Below, in pieces: positions 30,723 to 39,440 of a stretch of DNA of 45,120 nucleotides (positions are counted from its first letter, which is position 1; each line of letters begins with the position of its first letter). The notes under the pieces are model-generated. The model searched no databases and was not told the DNA's origin. It worked only from the letters and a program-made list of their open reading frames with translations. The position numbers and the translations under genes are program-made. Origin of the DNA: Bacteroidota bacterium (GTDB taxonomy: Bacteria > Bacteroidota > Bacteroidia > Flavobacteriales_D > Crocinitomicaceae); NCBI GenBank assembly GCA_947378245.1, contig CANCJF010000006.1:1-45120 (forward strand), in the 5' to 3' direction.

Positions 30723-30806
30723 GGATAATTTATCCAGCGTAGCTGATACAGGATAACATATCCAGCTTAGCTGACGCAGGATAACACATCCAGCGTAGCT
30801 AAGTTT
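30723..30806. repeat. 28-bp tandem repeat, 3 copies
   Basis: ggataatttatccagcgtagctgataca / ggataacatatccagcttagctgacgca / ggataacacatccagcgtagctaagttt. Confidence 0.95.
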
Positions 30807-31183
30807 CACAAAGTACACTAAGTTTTCCGATAATTATTTTCGCAGAGAAATCAGAGAAAAGTGAAGTTGTTTACTGAATTTTAGGTCGCAGAGATTTTCT
30901 AACTTTGTTAGAAATGTGAAAAATAGACACTAGAAAAAAAGTCTGAAATATTTTGAATTATAGTGATATATATAACGTTTTATGCTAACGCTAGATATGT
31001 TATATATCGTAGGTGAGGGCGCAAAGACACAGAGAAACACAAAGATTATCTTAGTTTGACTCAGAGATTCTTTCAAGTTAAACTTGGTATATAAAAAATA
31101 ATACTTAGAGTGCTTGGTGAAAAACTTGGTGACTTTGTGTTAAATGAAAATAGTTACGGGATAACATTTCTAGTTTATCCGAA

Positions 31184-31204
31184 GGTAACATATCCAGCGT
31201 AGCT
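31184..31204. repeat. Outlying copy of the 28-bp repeat core
   Basis: ggtaacatatccagcgtagct, same orientation as 30723..30806, near the stop of the MMPL gene. Confidence 0.85.
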
Positions 31205-31214
31205 ATTTATTTTT

Positions 31215-33833
31215 TCACTCTTTCTTTTCGATTTGAATCTTATGATGATCAAAATCTACTTCTTCGTCGTAGATATCAAAGAAAGGTTCTTTAAATGATT
31301 TGGTTGTGACTTTACGTTCGAGCGTTAATAAGAGCGCTGGTAATATGATTAGATTGGTTATCATACCTACAAGTATTGTAATTGACACTAATAAACCGAG
31401 ACCTTTAGTACCTCCAAATTGAGAGAATACAAACATGATGAACCCGAAGAATAAAATTACGGATGTATAGAAAATCCCAAGTCCTGTTTCACGTACAGAA
31501 ATTAGGATCGATTGTTTTATATCCCATGTATGGGCACGTAACTCCTGACGGTATTTAGCTAAGAATAAAATGGCGTTGTCAACCGTTATTCCTAATGCGA
31601 TTCCAAACACTAATAAGGTGGAAGGTTTTAATGGTATTTGGAAATACCCCATGATTCCGGCGGTAAACAATAATGGTATAATGTTTGGAATCATTGAAAT
31701 TAGTATGATTCTGAATGAACGGAAAAGAAATGCCATTAATAGTGCAATAGAAAGAATTGCAAAAATAAGAGATTGTACCAGGTTAATAAATAAGTATTTT
31801 GTTCCTTCAGACACCACCACAGAAGTTCCAGTAAAAGTTACATCGTAATATTCTTCATCGATAGCTTGACGTAAAATGTTTTTGAAATCCGGTTTGTTTT
31901 TGTATGCATCAATTTTACTAGGATCTAGGTCGAACGCAGCTTGTAAATCCGAATTTCCTTTTGAAAGTATGGCTGTTACATTATTGAAAATCCAAGGATA
32001 CTCATACAATAAAGTATCTACTAGTTCTTTTCTATTTTTAAAGGCTTTTTTAAACGTAGCTTCTACTTGTTTTTTCTCTGGATTTAAGATATTGTCGACC
32101 ATTAATTTAAGTGATTCCACTTTTTTAGAAACTACATATGAACCGAGATCTTTCATTTGTAGTCGAATACGCAGAGATGTGTTTGTTGTATCTACCAATT
32201 CTTTGATAGACATACTTCCACTATTCGCACTATTAATATCTGTTTCATCGAAGTATTTTTTTAATCTCAATTTATCCCTGGTAGATATTAATGTATAATG
32301 ATTAGAATCGTTATCAAAATAAGCCATATTGATAGACTTGATAAAATTCACAACGGATAAACTTTTAGAAAACAACGTATCTTTTGCAAATTCACCTTGA
32401 ATCTGATCGACTTTATCAAGTGTTTCAGATGAAAATAAACGTCCTTTTTCCTTGTAATTGATTAATATTTCAAAAGGTATAGAACCTCCAAAATTTTTCT
32501 CAATAAACTTTAAATCTAGTAAGATTGGATCGTCTTTTGGAAGGTCGCTCGTAACATTACCAGTAGCAACAATCTTAGTCATTCCATACAAACTAATAGC
32601 AACTACAACTACCGACGTAATGTAAATCCATTTTCTATATTTTGTAATAATAATGATGATATATTCAATAAAACCTTTGGAATATACTTTATATAAATGT
32701 TTTAAATGTCTTTCTTTTGGAGGATTTGAATAAGATGCCATAATTGGCAGTATGCAAATAGACAAAGCAAATACCACCATAATATTCAAACTAGAAATAA
32801 TTCCAAACTGTGCTAATTTCTCAGAACTAGTAAAAGTACAGAATCCAACAGCAGTAGTTAAATTAGTTAAGAAAGTCACCGAACCTATACGTTTAATCAT
32901 TGTAAACAAGGCTCTGATTTTATTGTTATGTAGCACATATTCCTGATGATAACGGGTGACTAGAAAAACACAATTTGGAACACCAATTACGATCAATAAC
33001 GGTGGTATCAGTGCCATCATTATTGAAAGTTGAAAATTAAATAATGCGATACTCCCTAAGGCCCAAATAACAGAAACAAATACAACTAGATTACATTGCA
33101 TTACGATTCTAAAAGAACGAAAGAAGATATATAATAAGAGTGAAGAAGCTAATACGGACAATCCTAAGAAAATATACATTTCATTGACAATACGTTTACC
33201 GATCACAACACGCATGTGAGGTAAACCAGCAAAATGTGGTTTTCCAAAATAATTGGAATAAGATGCGACTAATTCTTCTATTTCAAAAACAACTTTTGAT
33301 TTCTTTTTATCAGCTAGGTATTTTTCATCCATCCCTATTAATAACAGAGATACCTTAGTTTTATCATTATATAATAATCCATTATACAATGGATTTTGTT
33401 TTATTTCTTTACGAATCGAGTCGATAGATTTTTCATGGAATGTAGAGTCTGAGAATATTTTTTGAATTTCAAATCGCTGTTCGGATTTATTATTACAAAT
33501 TTTATAGAGTGTAGCCTCGGAGATTACACTTTCTACCCCTGAAATTTCAAGAATTTTGAATGCTAAATCTTGCCATTTCACAAAATTTTTCTCGGTGTAA
33601 AGTGAATCAGAATGTATTGCAACGGCTAACGTAGAACCATCTTCTCCAAATTGTTCTTTAAATTTTAAGTAATCTGCCTGAGGTTTACTATCTTTTGGTA
33701 AGGTATTTCCGTATTTATTATCTACCTTCAGTGAGGTAACTGCAAAATATCCAAAAAACACCGTGAGTATAATTACAATCGCGATAATAAATAAGCGATT
33801 ACGTAAAATTATACTAGCTAATGAATTCCACAT
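31215..33833 (-). CDS. MMPL/RND superfamily exporter (predicted lipid/hydrophobe exporter)
   Basis: 872 aa, two 6-TM SSD-like blocks (VFGIALGITVDNAILFLAKYRQEL; PPLLIVIGVPNCVFLVTRYHQE), N-terminal periplasmic domain. Confidence 0.92.
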   Translation of the reverse strand: MWNSLASIILRNRLFIIAIVIILTVFFGYFAVTSLKVDNKYGNTLPKDSKPQADYLKFKEQFGEDGSTLAVAIHSDSLYTEKNFVKWQDLAFKILEISGVESVISEATLYKICNNKSEQRFEIQKIFSDSTFHEKSIDSIRKEIKQNPLYNGLLYNDKTKVSLLLIGMDEKYLADKKKSKVVFEIEELVASYSNYFGKPHFAGLPHMRVVIGKRIVNEMYIFLGLSVLASSLLLYIFFRSFRIVMQCNLVVFVSVIWALGSIALFNFQLSIMMALIPPLLIVIGVPNCVFLVTRYHQEYVLHNNKIRALFTMIKRIGSVTFLTNLTTAVGFCTFTSSEKLAQFGIISSLNIMVVFALSICILPIMASYSNPPKERHLKHLYKVYSKGFIEYIIIIITKYRKWIYITSVVVVAISLYGMTKIVATGNVTSDLPKDDPILLDLKFIEKNFGGSIPFEILINYKEKGRLFSSETLDKVDQIQGEFAKDTLFSKSLSVVNFIKSINMAYFDNDSNHYTLISTRDKLRLKKYFDETDINSANSGSMSIKELVDTTNTSLRIRLQMKDLGSYVVSKKVESLKLMVDNILNPEKKQVEATFKKAFKNRKELVDTLLYEYPWIFNNVTAILSKGNSDLQAAFDLDPSKIDAYKNKPDFKNILRQAIDEEYYDVTFTGTSVVVSEGTKYLFINLVQSLIFAILSIALLMAFLFRSFRIILISMIPNIIPLLFTAGIMGYFQIPLKPSTLLVFGIALGITVDNAILFLAKYRQELRAHTWDIKQSILISVRETGLGIFYTSVILFFGFIMFVFSQFGGTKGLGLLVSITILVGMITNLIILPALLLTLERKVTTKSFKEPFFDIYDEEVDFDHHKIQIEKKE

Positions 33834-33949
33834 ATTTTGATCTTTTTTGATTCAATCAGTACAATAATACCAATAATTTCCGACTTTCAAGGTAGTTTTT
33901 ACGTAGATTTAGACTTTTTAACGTCGATTTTCTAACATTTTATTTTGCT

Positions 33950-35044
33950 ATGTTTCGTTCTTTAAAAGCTATTATACTGTTTCTTTTTGGCTTGAATATG
34001 ATGCTATCTTGTGCAGAAATACAAAAAGAGAATACTCAATTTTACGGAGCTGAAGACCCTTTTTTCCAGTATGTAGGTCGAGTAGATTTTTCCGATAAAA
34101 CTGCTCCGAGATTTTGGGCACCTGGTGTTTATATACAGACTGGCTTTACTGGTTCATTTTGTGAAATCACCATTAACGACGAAGGTTTTTTAAAAAGATC
34201 GACTGAACACAATTACATTGAAGTAGTGATCGATTCACTTCCTGTACAACGTATTCACCTGACTGGAAAAAGCAATAAAATTGTTGTTGCAACAAAATTA
34301 CGCAGCAGAAAACACACGTTAACCATTTGTAAAACTACAGAAACGAAGATTGGATATTTAGAATTTATTGGATTAAGGGTAGAAAAACTGATTCCAATCA
34401 AAAAGAAAAAGCGACGTATTGAATTCATTGGTGATTCGATGACTTGTGGAAACGGTATGGACAATACCAATATCAAATGTGGTGAAAGACATTGGTTTGA
34501 CCAGCATTGCGCTTACATAAGTTATGGCCCTACCCTCGCAAGAAGATTGAATGCAGAATGGATGCTTACTTCCGTTTCGGGATTTGGTATGTCACGAAGT
34601 TGTTGTCACAACACAAAAACTATACCTGATGTTTATGATTACACTGATTTGTCACAACAAACAATACGATGGGAAAAATCTAACTACCGCCCTGACTTAA
34701 TTAGTATTTGTTTGGGTCAGAATGATGGAAAGCAAGATGTAACACTTTTCACTACTTCTTATTTGCGTTTTTTAACGAAATTACGTCGTGAAAATCCAAC
34801 AGCCACCTTATTGATCTTAGATAGTCCGATGGCGAAAGAAAGTTTTAAACCCTATTTAGATAGTATGCTTACGATTATCTTCAATAAATTTAATGATTCT
34901 AATTGCTTACTGTATTTTTATAAGAAAAGATATAGTAAAGGATGTGTAGGACACCCGGATAAAGTGGAGCATGAATTAATGGTGGAAGAGTTGTATGGTT
35001 TTTTGAAGGGGAAATTATGGCGTAATGAGAATCGAAGTGACTAG
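33950..35044 (+). CDS. SGNH/GDSL hydrolase with N-terminal CE2-like domain, lipoprotein
   Basis: 364 aa; lipobox MMLSCAE; RRIEFIGDSMTCGNGMDN (GDS block), ISICLGQNDGKQD, C-terminal GHPD motif. Confidence 0.88.
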   Translation: MFRSLKAIILFLFGLNMMLSCAEIQKENTQFYGAEDPFFQYVGRVDFSDKTAPRFWAPGVYIQTGFTGSFCEITINDEGFLKRSTEHNYIEVVIDSLPVQRIHLTGKSNKIVVATKLRSRKHTLTICKTTETKIGYLEFIGLRVEKLIPIKKKKRRIEFIGDSMTCGNGMDNTNIKCGERHWFDQHCAYISYGPTLARRLNAEWMLTSVSGFGMSRSCCHNTKTIPDVYDYTDLSQQTIRWEKSNYRPDLISICLGQNDGKQDVTLFTTSYLRFLTKLRRENPTATLLILDSPMAKESFKPYLDSMLTIIFNKFNDSNCLLYFYKKRYSKGCVGHPDKVEHELMVEELYGFLKGKLWRNENRSD

Positions 35045-35049
35045 TTATT

Positions 35050-35505
35050 GAACCATTTAATGCATATTATATTAATTGGGGAAAATATGAAACATTGAGA
35101 AATTGAGAAGTTAAGGACGATTTAACGGGGATGATTGAAGGTGATTAAGAGACCTGCGGTCTGATTGAGGCAACAGTTGATGATTAGAGGTTTTAAAGGT
35201 TTTGACACAGAATTCACAAAGAATTTTCACAAATTACACAAAGTGAAAGTGGATTGTTTTTTAAGAGTAATATTGTTTTTCGAACCATTTAATGCATATT
35301 ATATTAATTGGGGGAATATGAAACATTGAGAAATTGAGAAGTTAAGGACGATTTAACGGGGATGATTGAAGGTGATTAAGAGACCTGCGGTCAGATTGAG
35401 GCAAAAGTTGATAAATATTAGGTTTTGAAGGTTTTGACACAGAGTTCACAAAGAATTTACAAAAAGGACACAAAGAGAGAGTATGATACAAAGTTTGAAA
35501 GTTTT
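35050..35505. repeat. 232-bp direct tandem duplication
   Basis: gaaccatttaatgcatattatattaattgggg... begins at 35050 and again at 35282; about the first 115 nt nearly identical, then progressive divergence. Confidence 0.95.
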
Positions 35506-35527
35506 TAGAATTTTAATAAGAAAAGTT

Positions 35528-35556
35528 TTTGAATATTAAAAAAAGATGTACATTTG
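35528..35556 (+). promoter_or_regulatory. Bacteroidetes-type promoter for tRNA-Leu
   Basis: TTTG (35528) -N17- TACATTTG (35549..35556), about 52 nt upstream of the tRNA 5' end. Confidence 0.7.
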
Positions 35557-35607
35557 TACACCGAAATTAAAAAGGGTTTAATTACAGTCGTGTAATTAAT
35601 TAAACAA

Positions 35608-35689
35608 GCGGATATGGTGAAATTGGTAGACATGCCAGACTTAGGATCTGGTGCCGCGAGGCGTGTGGGTTCGAGTCCCTCTATCCGCA
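35608..35689 (+). tRNA. tRNA-Leu (anticodon UAG)
   Basis: GCGGATA/TATCCGC acceptor stem, CCAGA-CTTAGGA-TCTGG anticodon arm (TAG), class II variable arm, GGTTCGAGTCC T-arm; CCA not encoded. Confidence 0.97.
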
Positions 35690-35703
35690 CTAAAAATTAA
35701 ATT

Positions 35704-35734
35704 AAATGGTATAAGTGTTCTTATGCCATTTTTT
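35704..35734 (+). terminator. Intrinsic terminator after tRNA-Leu
   Basis: AAATGGTATAAG-tgtt-CTTATGCCATTT followed by TTT; one G-U pair. Confidence 0.8.
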
Positions 35735-35759
35735 GTTTATAATTAATAAAGTCAAAAAG

Positions 35760-37121
35760 ATGAATGTAGTTCGCGAAGATTTAAATTCAACAAGTGCAAT
35801 TTTACGTGTAAGTATTGCTCCATTAGATTATGAAACTCAAGTTTCAAATGCTTTAGAGAAAGCTAGAAAACAAGCTAAAAACCCAGGTTTTAGACCAGGT
35901 CATGTTCCATTGGCTTTAATCAAAAAACAATTTGGTAAAGGAATATTAATTGAAGAGATTAATAAGTCTGTAAGTAATGCTTTGACTACATATTTCACAA
36001 ATAACAAAGTAGAGATTTTAGGGAATCCAATTCCATATGAAAAGGAGGAGGTAAAAGGTGATTTTAATAACCCAAGTAACTTTGAATTTGCATTCGAAAT
36101 TGGATTAGCTCCCGAGATTAAAATTGATGCAACATTGAAAGAAGCCTATAATTATGTCAAAGTAAATATTGACACGAAATTGATTGATCAACAAGTTGAT
36201 GATTTACGCAGACGTTATGGGAAGTTAGTTGCTTCTGATAAAGTAGGTGCTACAGATATGATATTAGCTCAATTTACAGAGCTAAACATTGATGGATCGG
36301 TGAAAGAAAATGGTGTTTTACATTCATCAACAATTTCAATGGAATTTGTTGAAAATGCAAACGCTAAAAAGGAACTTACAGGTAAAAAAGTTGGTGATTT
36401 ATTAACTGTCAATCCCTCTGATGTTTCTAAAGGCGGAAAAGATACTGCAGCAATGTTAGGTTTAAAAGAGGAAGATTTAGCTGATATTTCTGATAAATTT
36501 GAGATGAAAATCAATGAAATTCGTCATATGGAGTTAGCAGAATTAAATCAAGAATTATTTGACAAATTATTTGGTGAAGGAATTGTTTCTTCTGAGCAAG
36601 AATTAAAAGACAGAGTAAAAGAAGATTTAGATAAGATGTTTGCTCAAGATTCTGATCGTTTATTAACACGTGAAGTTTATGAACGTTTAGTTGAAAAAAC
36701 AGCTATTGAATTACCTTCTGATTTCTTAAAAAGATGGATTAAAGCTTCTAATGAGAAAGCAATTTCTATGGAAGAAATCGAAGCACAATTTGAAGGATAT
36801 GAGAAAAGCATGAAATGGCAATTAATCCAAGGTCATATCTTCAAAGCGAACGATATCAAGGTAGATCAAAAAGAAGCTTTAGAATTTACAAAAGGTTTAT
36901 TGGTTAATCAGTATGCACAATATGGAATTCCAGCTCCTGAGGATAAAGAATTAACTTCATCTGCGATTCAAGTGTTAACAAATAAAGAAGAGTCTGCTAG
37001 AGTTTATGACATGTTAGCTGAAACTAAATTAACTGAATATTTTAAATCTACTGTTAAGTTATCCGACAAGGTTGTTTCATATGACGAATTTATCGAGATA
37101 GCAAACGGGAAGAATAAATGA
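35760..37121 (+). CDS. tig: Trigger factor (peptidyl-prolyl isomerase/chaperone)
   Basis: MNVVREDLNSTSAILRVSIAPLDYETQVSNALEKARKQAKNPGFRPGHVPLALIKKQFGKGI; FRPGxVP signature. The track GTG start at 35715 lies inside the tRNA terminator. Confidence 0.93.
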   Translation: MNVVREDLNSTSAILRVSIAPLDYETQVSNALEKARKQAKNPGFRPGHVPLALIKKQFGKGILIEEINKSVSNALTTYFTNNKVEILGNPIPYEKEEVKGDFNNPSNFEFAFEIGLAPEIKIDATLKEAYNYVKVNIDTKLIDQQVDDLRRRYGKLVASDKVGATDMILAQFTELNIDGSVKENGVLHSSTISMEFVENANAKKELTGKKVGDLLTVNPSDVSKGGKDTAAMLGLKEEDLADISDKFEMKINEIRHMELAELNQELFDKLFGEGIVSSEQELKDRVKEDLDKMFAQDSDRLLTREVYERLVEKTAIELPSDFLKRWIKASNEKAISMEEIEAQFEGYEKSMKWQLIQGHIFKANDIKVDQKEALEFTKGLLVNQYAQYGIPAPEDKELTSSAIQVLTNKEESARVYDMLAETKLTEYFKSTVKLSDKVVSYDEFIEIANGKNK

Positions 37122-37143
37122 TTTTGTAGATTGAATCATATTT

Positions 37144-37211
37144 TACTGAGCTGTGCTCAGTATACGTTTTAAACAAAGAAATCCTGAGCTGTGCTCAGGA
37201 TTTCTTTGTTT
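37144..37211. terminator. Two consecutive hairpins downstream of tig; the second is a strong bidirectional terminator
   Basis: TACTGAGC-tgt-GCTCAGTA (37144..37162) and AAACAAAGAAATCCTGAGC-tgt-GCTCAGGATTTCTTTGTTT (37171..37211, 19-bp perfect stem). Confidence 0.85.
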
Positions 37212-37245
37212 ATGAATATGTGTGGGAGACCCGACGTATCACGCA

Positions 37246-37355
37246 TTTGGGCGCGACTCATCACGTATTTGGGCGCGACGCATCACGCATTTGGGCGCGA
37301 CGCATCACGCATTTGGGCGCGACGCATAACACATTTGGGCGCGACTCATCACGCC
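37246..37355. repeat. 22-bp tandem array, 5 full units plus a degenerate leading unit
   Basis: Unit tttgggcgcgacgcatcacgca at 37246, 37268, 37290, 37312, 37334. Confidence 0.97.
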
Positions 37356-37356
37356 C

Positions 37357-39429
37357 CTACGAATTGGATGTGATTTTGAATTCGGTGCGACGGTTTTGTT
37401 GACGACCTGATTCTGTTTCGTTTGTTGAAATTGGTTTCTTTGAACCATAACCTTTAGCAGTAAGTCTTGAAGCTACAACTCCCTTCGTTAGTAAGTATGT
37501 GACTACGGCATTCGCTCTCTGTTGTGAAAGGCTTTCATTTGTTGCTGCAGAACCTGTGTTATCAGTATGTCCACTAATCTCGATTTTCAATTTAGGTGCA
37601 TCGTTCAATAATTTCACTAAACGATCAAGTTCGGCGTTTGATTCGATTCTTAAGGTTGCTTTTCCTAAATCAAAGAAGATATTTGTTAAAGTGATTGTAT
37701 TTCCAACGGCAACATTTTTTAGTTGAATTGTTTTTGATACAATGTTGTCCTCCCCCCCATCTGGTAAATCAAAATTTTCTGAGTGGAAAAGGTAATTATT
37801 TGATTTTACTGCAATTCCATAATTTTTACCAGAGGGTAAGGTAATTAAAAACTTACCTGTTGCGCTATTTGTGTTTACTGTCTCAGTCACTTTTCCCGAA
37901 GCATTATCTGTAATATCAATCGAAGCTGCTACTGGTTGAGCGTTTAACAAATCTATCGTATTCCCTTTGAAAACAGTTAAAAATTTACGTGTTACGTCTA
38001 CTTTTGACTCGATTGTATTATCATTTACAGGTTGGATTATTGATGAAATCAAAAGGTCTTCCGTAGAAACCAATGGTGTTTTATCAGGTCCCCAATAGGT
38101 TACTTTATAAATATCATACCCACCTTTTCCTCCAGGTCTATTAGAAGTAATATATGCAAACTTACCATTTACAGTAGGAGAATAAAAGAAATCATCGTAT
38201 ACTGAATTAATTGGATATCCCATATTCACTGGTGCAGTCCATTGCCCTTGAACAAATTTTGATACAAAAATATCATATCCTCCCATTGATCCATGTCCTT
38301 GAGAAGCAATATATAAAACATCTCCCTTAATGGTAATGTACATAGGACCTTCATTAAATTTAGAATTTAGTACATCTAGGAAAGTTGTAGTAGCATAATC
38401 TCTTCGTAATTTACTTTCCATTCCAGAATAAACAGCTTGGAAACCATTTTCTGCTTCGTCATTATCTCTTATGAAATAAATTTTATACCCAGTATGATTA
38501 TAACAAGCAAAACGATCATTATATTTCGGATTAGAAATATTAGCGTTCATTTTTTCGGGAGTTGACCAATTTGCTCCTACTAACTTCGACTCAAAAATAT
38601 CAGATTGATTATTTACAGATCGGTGCATTAATAATGTTGTACCATCGTAACTCATTGTATTCACAACATCATCTACTTTCGTATTAATATCTCCTGATAA
38701 TCTATTAGGAGCTGACCAATTTCCTTTTTCTAACGAAGAGCTGTAAATGTCAAAATCATACTCACCGATTGAATCTGGTGTGTTGTCATTCTTTCTTCTA
38801 GAAGAAAAAAGCATTTCTCCTCCATCTACAGAAATAGAAGGGGTAATATCATCTTTATCTGAATTTAATTCTGTTACATTATCCACCCAAACACGTAATG
38901 GATTTACTTGTAACTTCTTCGCATTTTCACATTCTTTTTTACGTTGGTCTATAAATTTACTATACTCAGTTGCTTTTTTATATTCGGATGAAAATTTAAC
39001 GTAATATGCAATCGCCTCATCAAATTTGGAATCCAATTGAGCTAATCTTCCTAAATAATAATTTAAAAATGGGTCACAATTCGGATCTAGATCTTTCGCT
39101 TTTAAGAAGTATTCCGATGATGTCATTGGATTACTAGAATTAAATAAACAAACCCCTATTTTAAAATTCAATAAGGCATTAGAAGGATTAAAAATTTGAG
39201 CAATTTCATATTGTTTTTTTGCATAAATAAAGTTTCCCTTATAATCTTTGACACCGAATAATAAACTATTCCCTTTTTGAAAATAAGTATCCCCTAATTC
39301 AATTGCAGCTTCCGCTTTTTTAAACCCTTCTTTATCGTTTTTAAAATTAGAGGATTTAAATTCGATATTTTGAGAGAATGTAAAAACTCCTAAATTAAAT
39401 GTACAGAGTAATATTAAAATATTTTTCAT
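37357..39429 (-). CDS. OmpA family protein with TPR and PD40 domains (PorE-like architecture)
   Basis: 690 aa; TPR-like N-terminus, PD40 motifs (EMLFSSRRKNDN, LYIASQGHGSMGGYDIFVSK, AYITSNRPGGKGGYDIYKV), C-terminal OmpA (NIFFDLGKATLRIESNAELDRLV...SGHTDNTGSAATNESLSQQRA). Confidence 0.93.
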   Translation of the reverse strand: MKNILILLCTFNLGVFTFSQNIEFKSSNFKNDKEGFKKAEAAIELGDTYFQKGNSLLFGVKDYKGNFIYAKKQYEIAQIFNPSNALLNFKIGVCLFNSSNPMTSSEYFLKAKDLDPNCDPFLNYYLGRLAQLDSKFDEAIAYYVKFSSEYKKATEYSKFIDQRKKECENAKKLQVNPLRVWVDNVTELNSDKDDITPSISVDGGEMLFSSRRKNDNTPDSIGEYDFDIYSSSLEKGNWSAPNRLSGDINTKVDDVVNTMSYDGTTLLMHRSVNNQSDIFESKLVGANWSTPEKMNANISNPKYNDRFACYNHTGYKIYFIRDNDEAENGFQAVYSGMESKLRRDYATTTFLDVLNSKFNEGPMYITIKGDVLYIASQGHGSMGGYDIFVSKFVQGQWTAPVNMGYPINSVYDDFFYSPTVNGKFAYITSNRPGGKGGYDIYKVTYWGPDKTPLVSTEDLLISSIIQPVNDNTIESKVDVTRKFLTVFKGNTIDLLNAQPVAASIDITDNASGKVTETVNTNSATGKFLITLPSGKNYGIAVKSNNYLFHSENFDLPDGGEDNIVSKTIQLKNVAVGNTITLTNIFFDLGKATLRIESNAELDRLVKLLNDAPKLKIEISGHTDNTGSAATNESLSQQRANAVVTYLLTKGVVASRLTAKGYGSKKPISTNETESGRQQNRRTEFKITSNS

Positions 39430-39440
39430 CTTTTTTTTAA

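Noticed and set aside
30965-31008. Integron attC site
   Set aside because: Arms do not match RYYYAAC/GTTRRRY core sites, and no integrase or gene cassettes are visible.
35505-35690. ORF on the - strand (MRIEGLEPTRLAAPDPKSGMSTNFTIS...)
   Set aside because: Antisense to tRNA-Leu; this is the classic spurious 'EGLEPTRLAAPDPKSG' translation of a tRNA complement.
35715-35759. N-terminal 15-aa extension of trigger factor
   Set aside because: Begins with GTG inside the tRNA terminator hairpin; ATG at 35760 matches the family start.
37246-37355. Possible CRISPR array
   Set aside because: Units are directly contiguous with no unique spacers and no cas genes nearby; it is a tandem repeat.
37191-37402. 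Two overlapping + strand ORFs (60 aa each) with ITHLGATHHAFGRDASRIWARR repeats
   Set aside because: Both are read-throughs of the non-coding 22-bp tandem array in different frames; the period is not a multiple of 3, so motifs cycle through frames.
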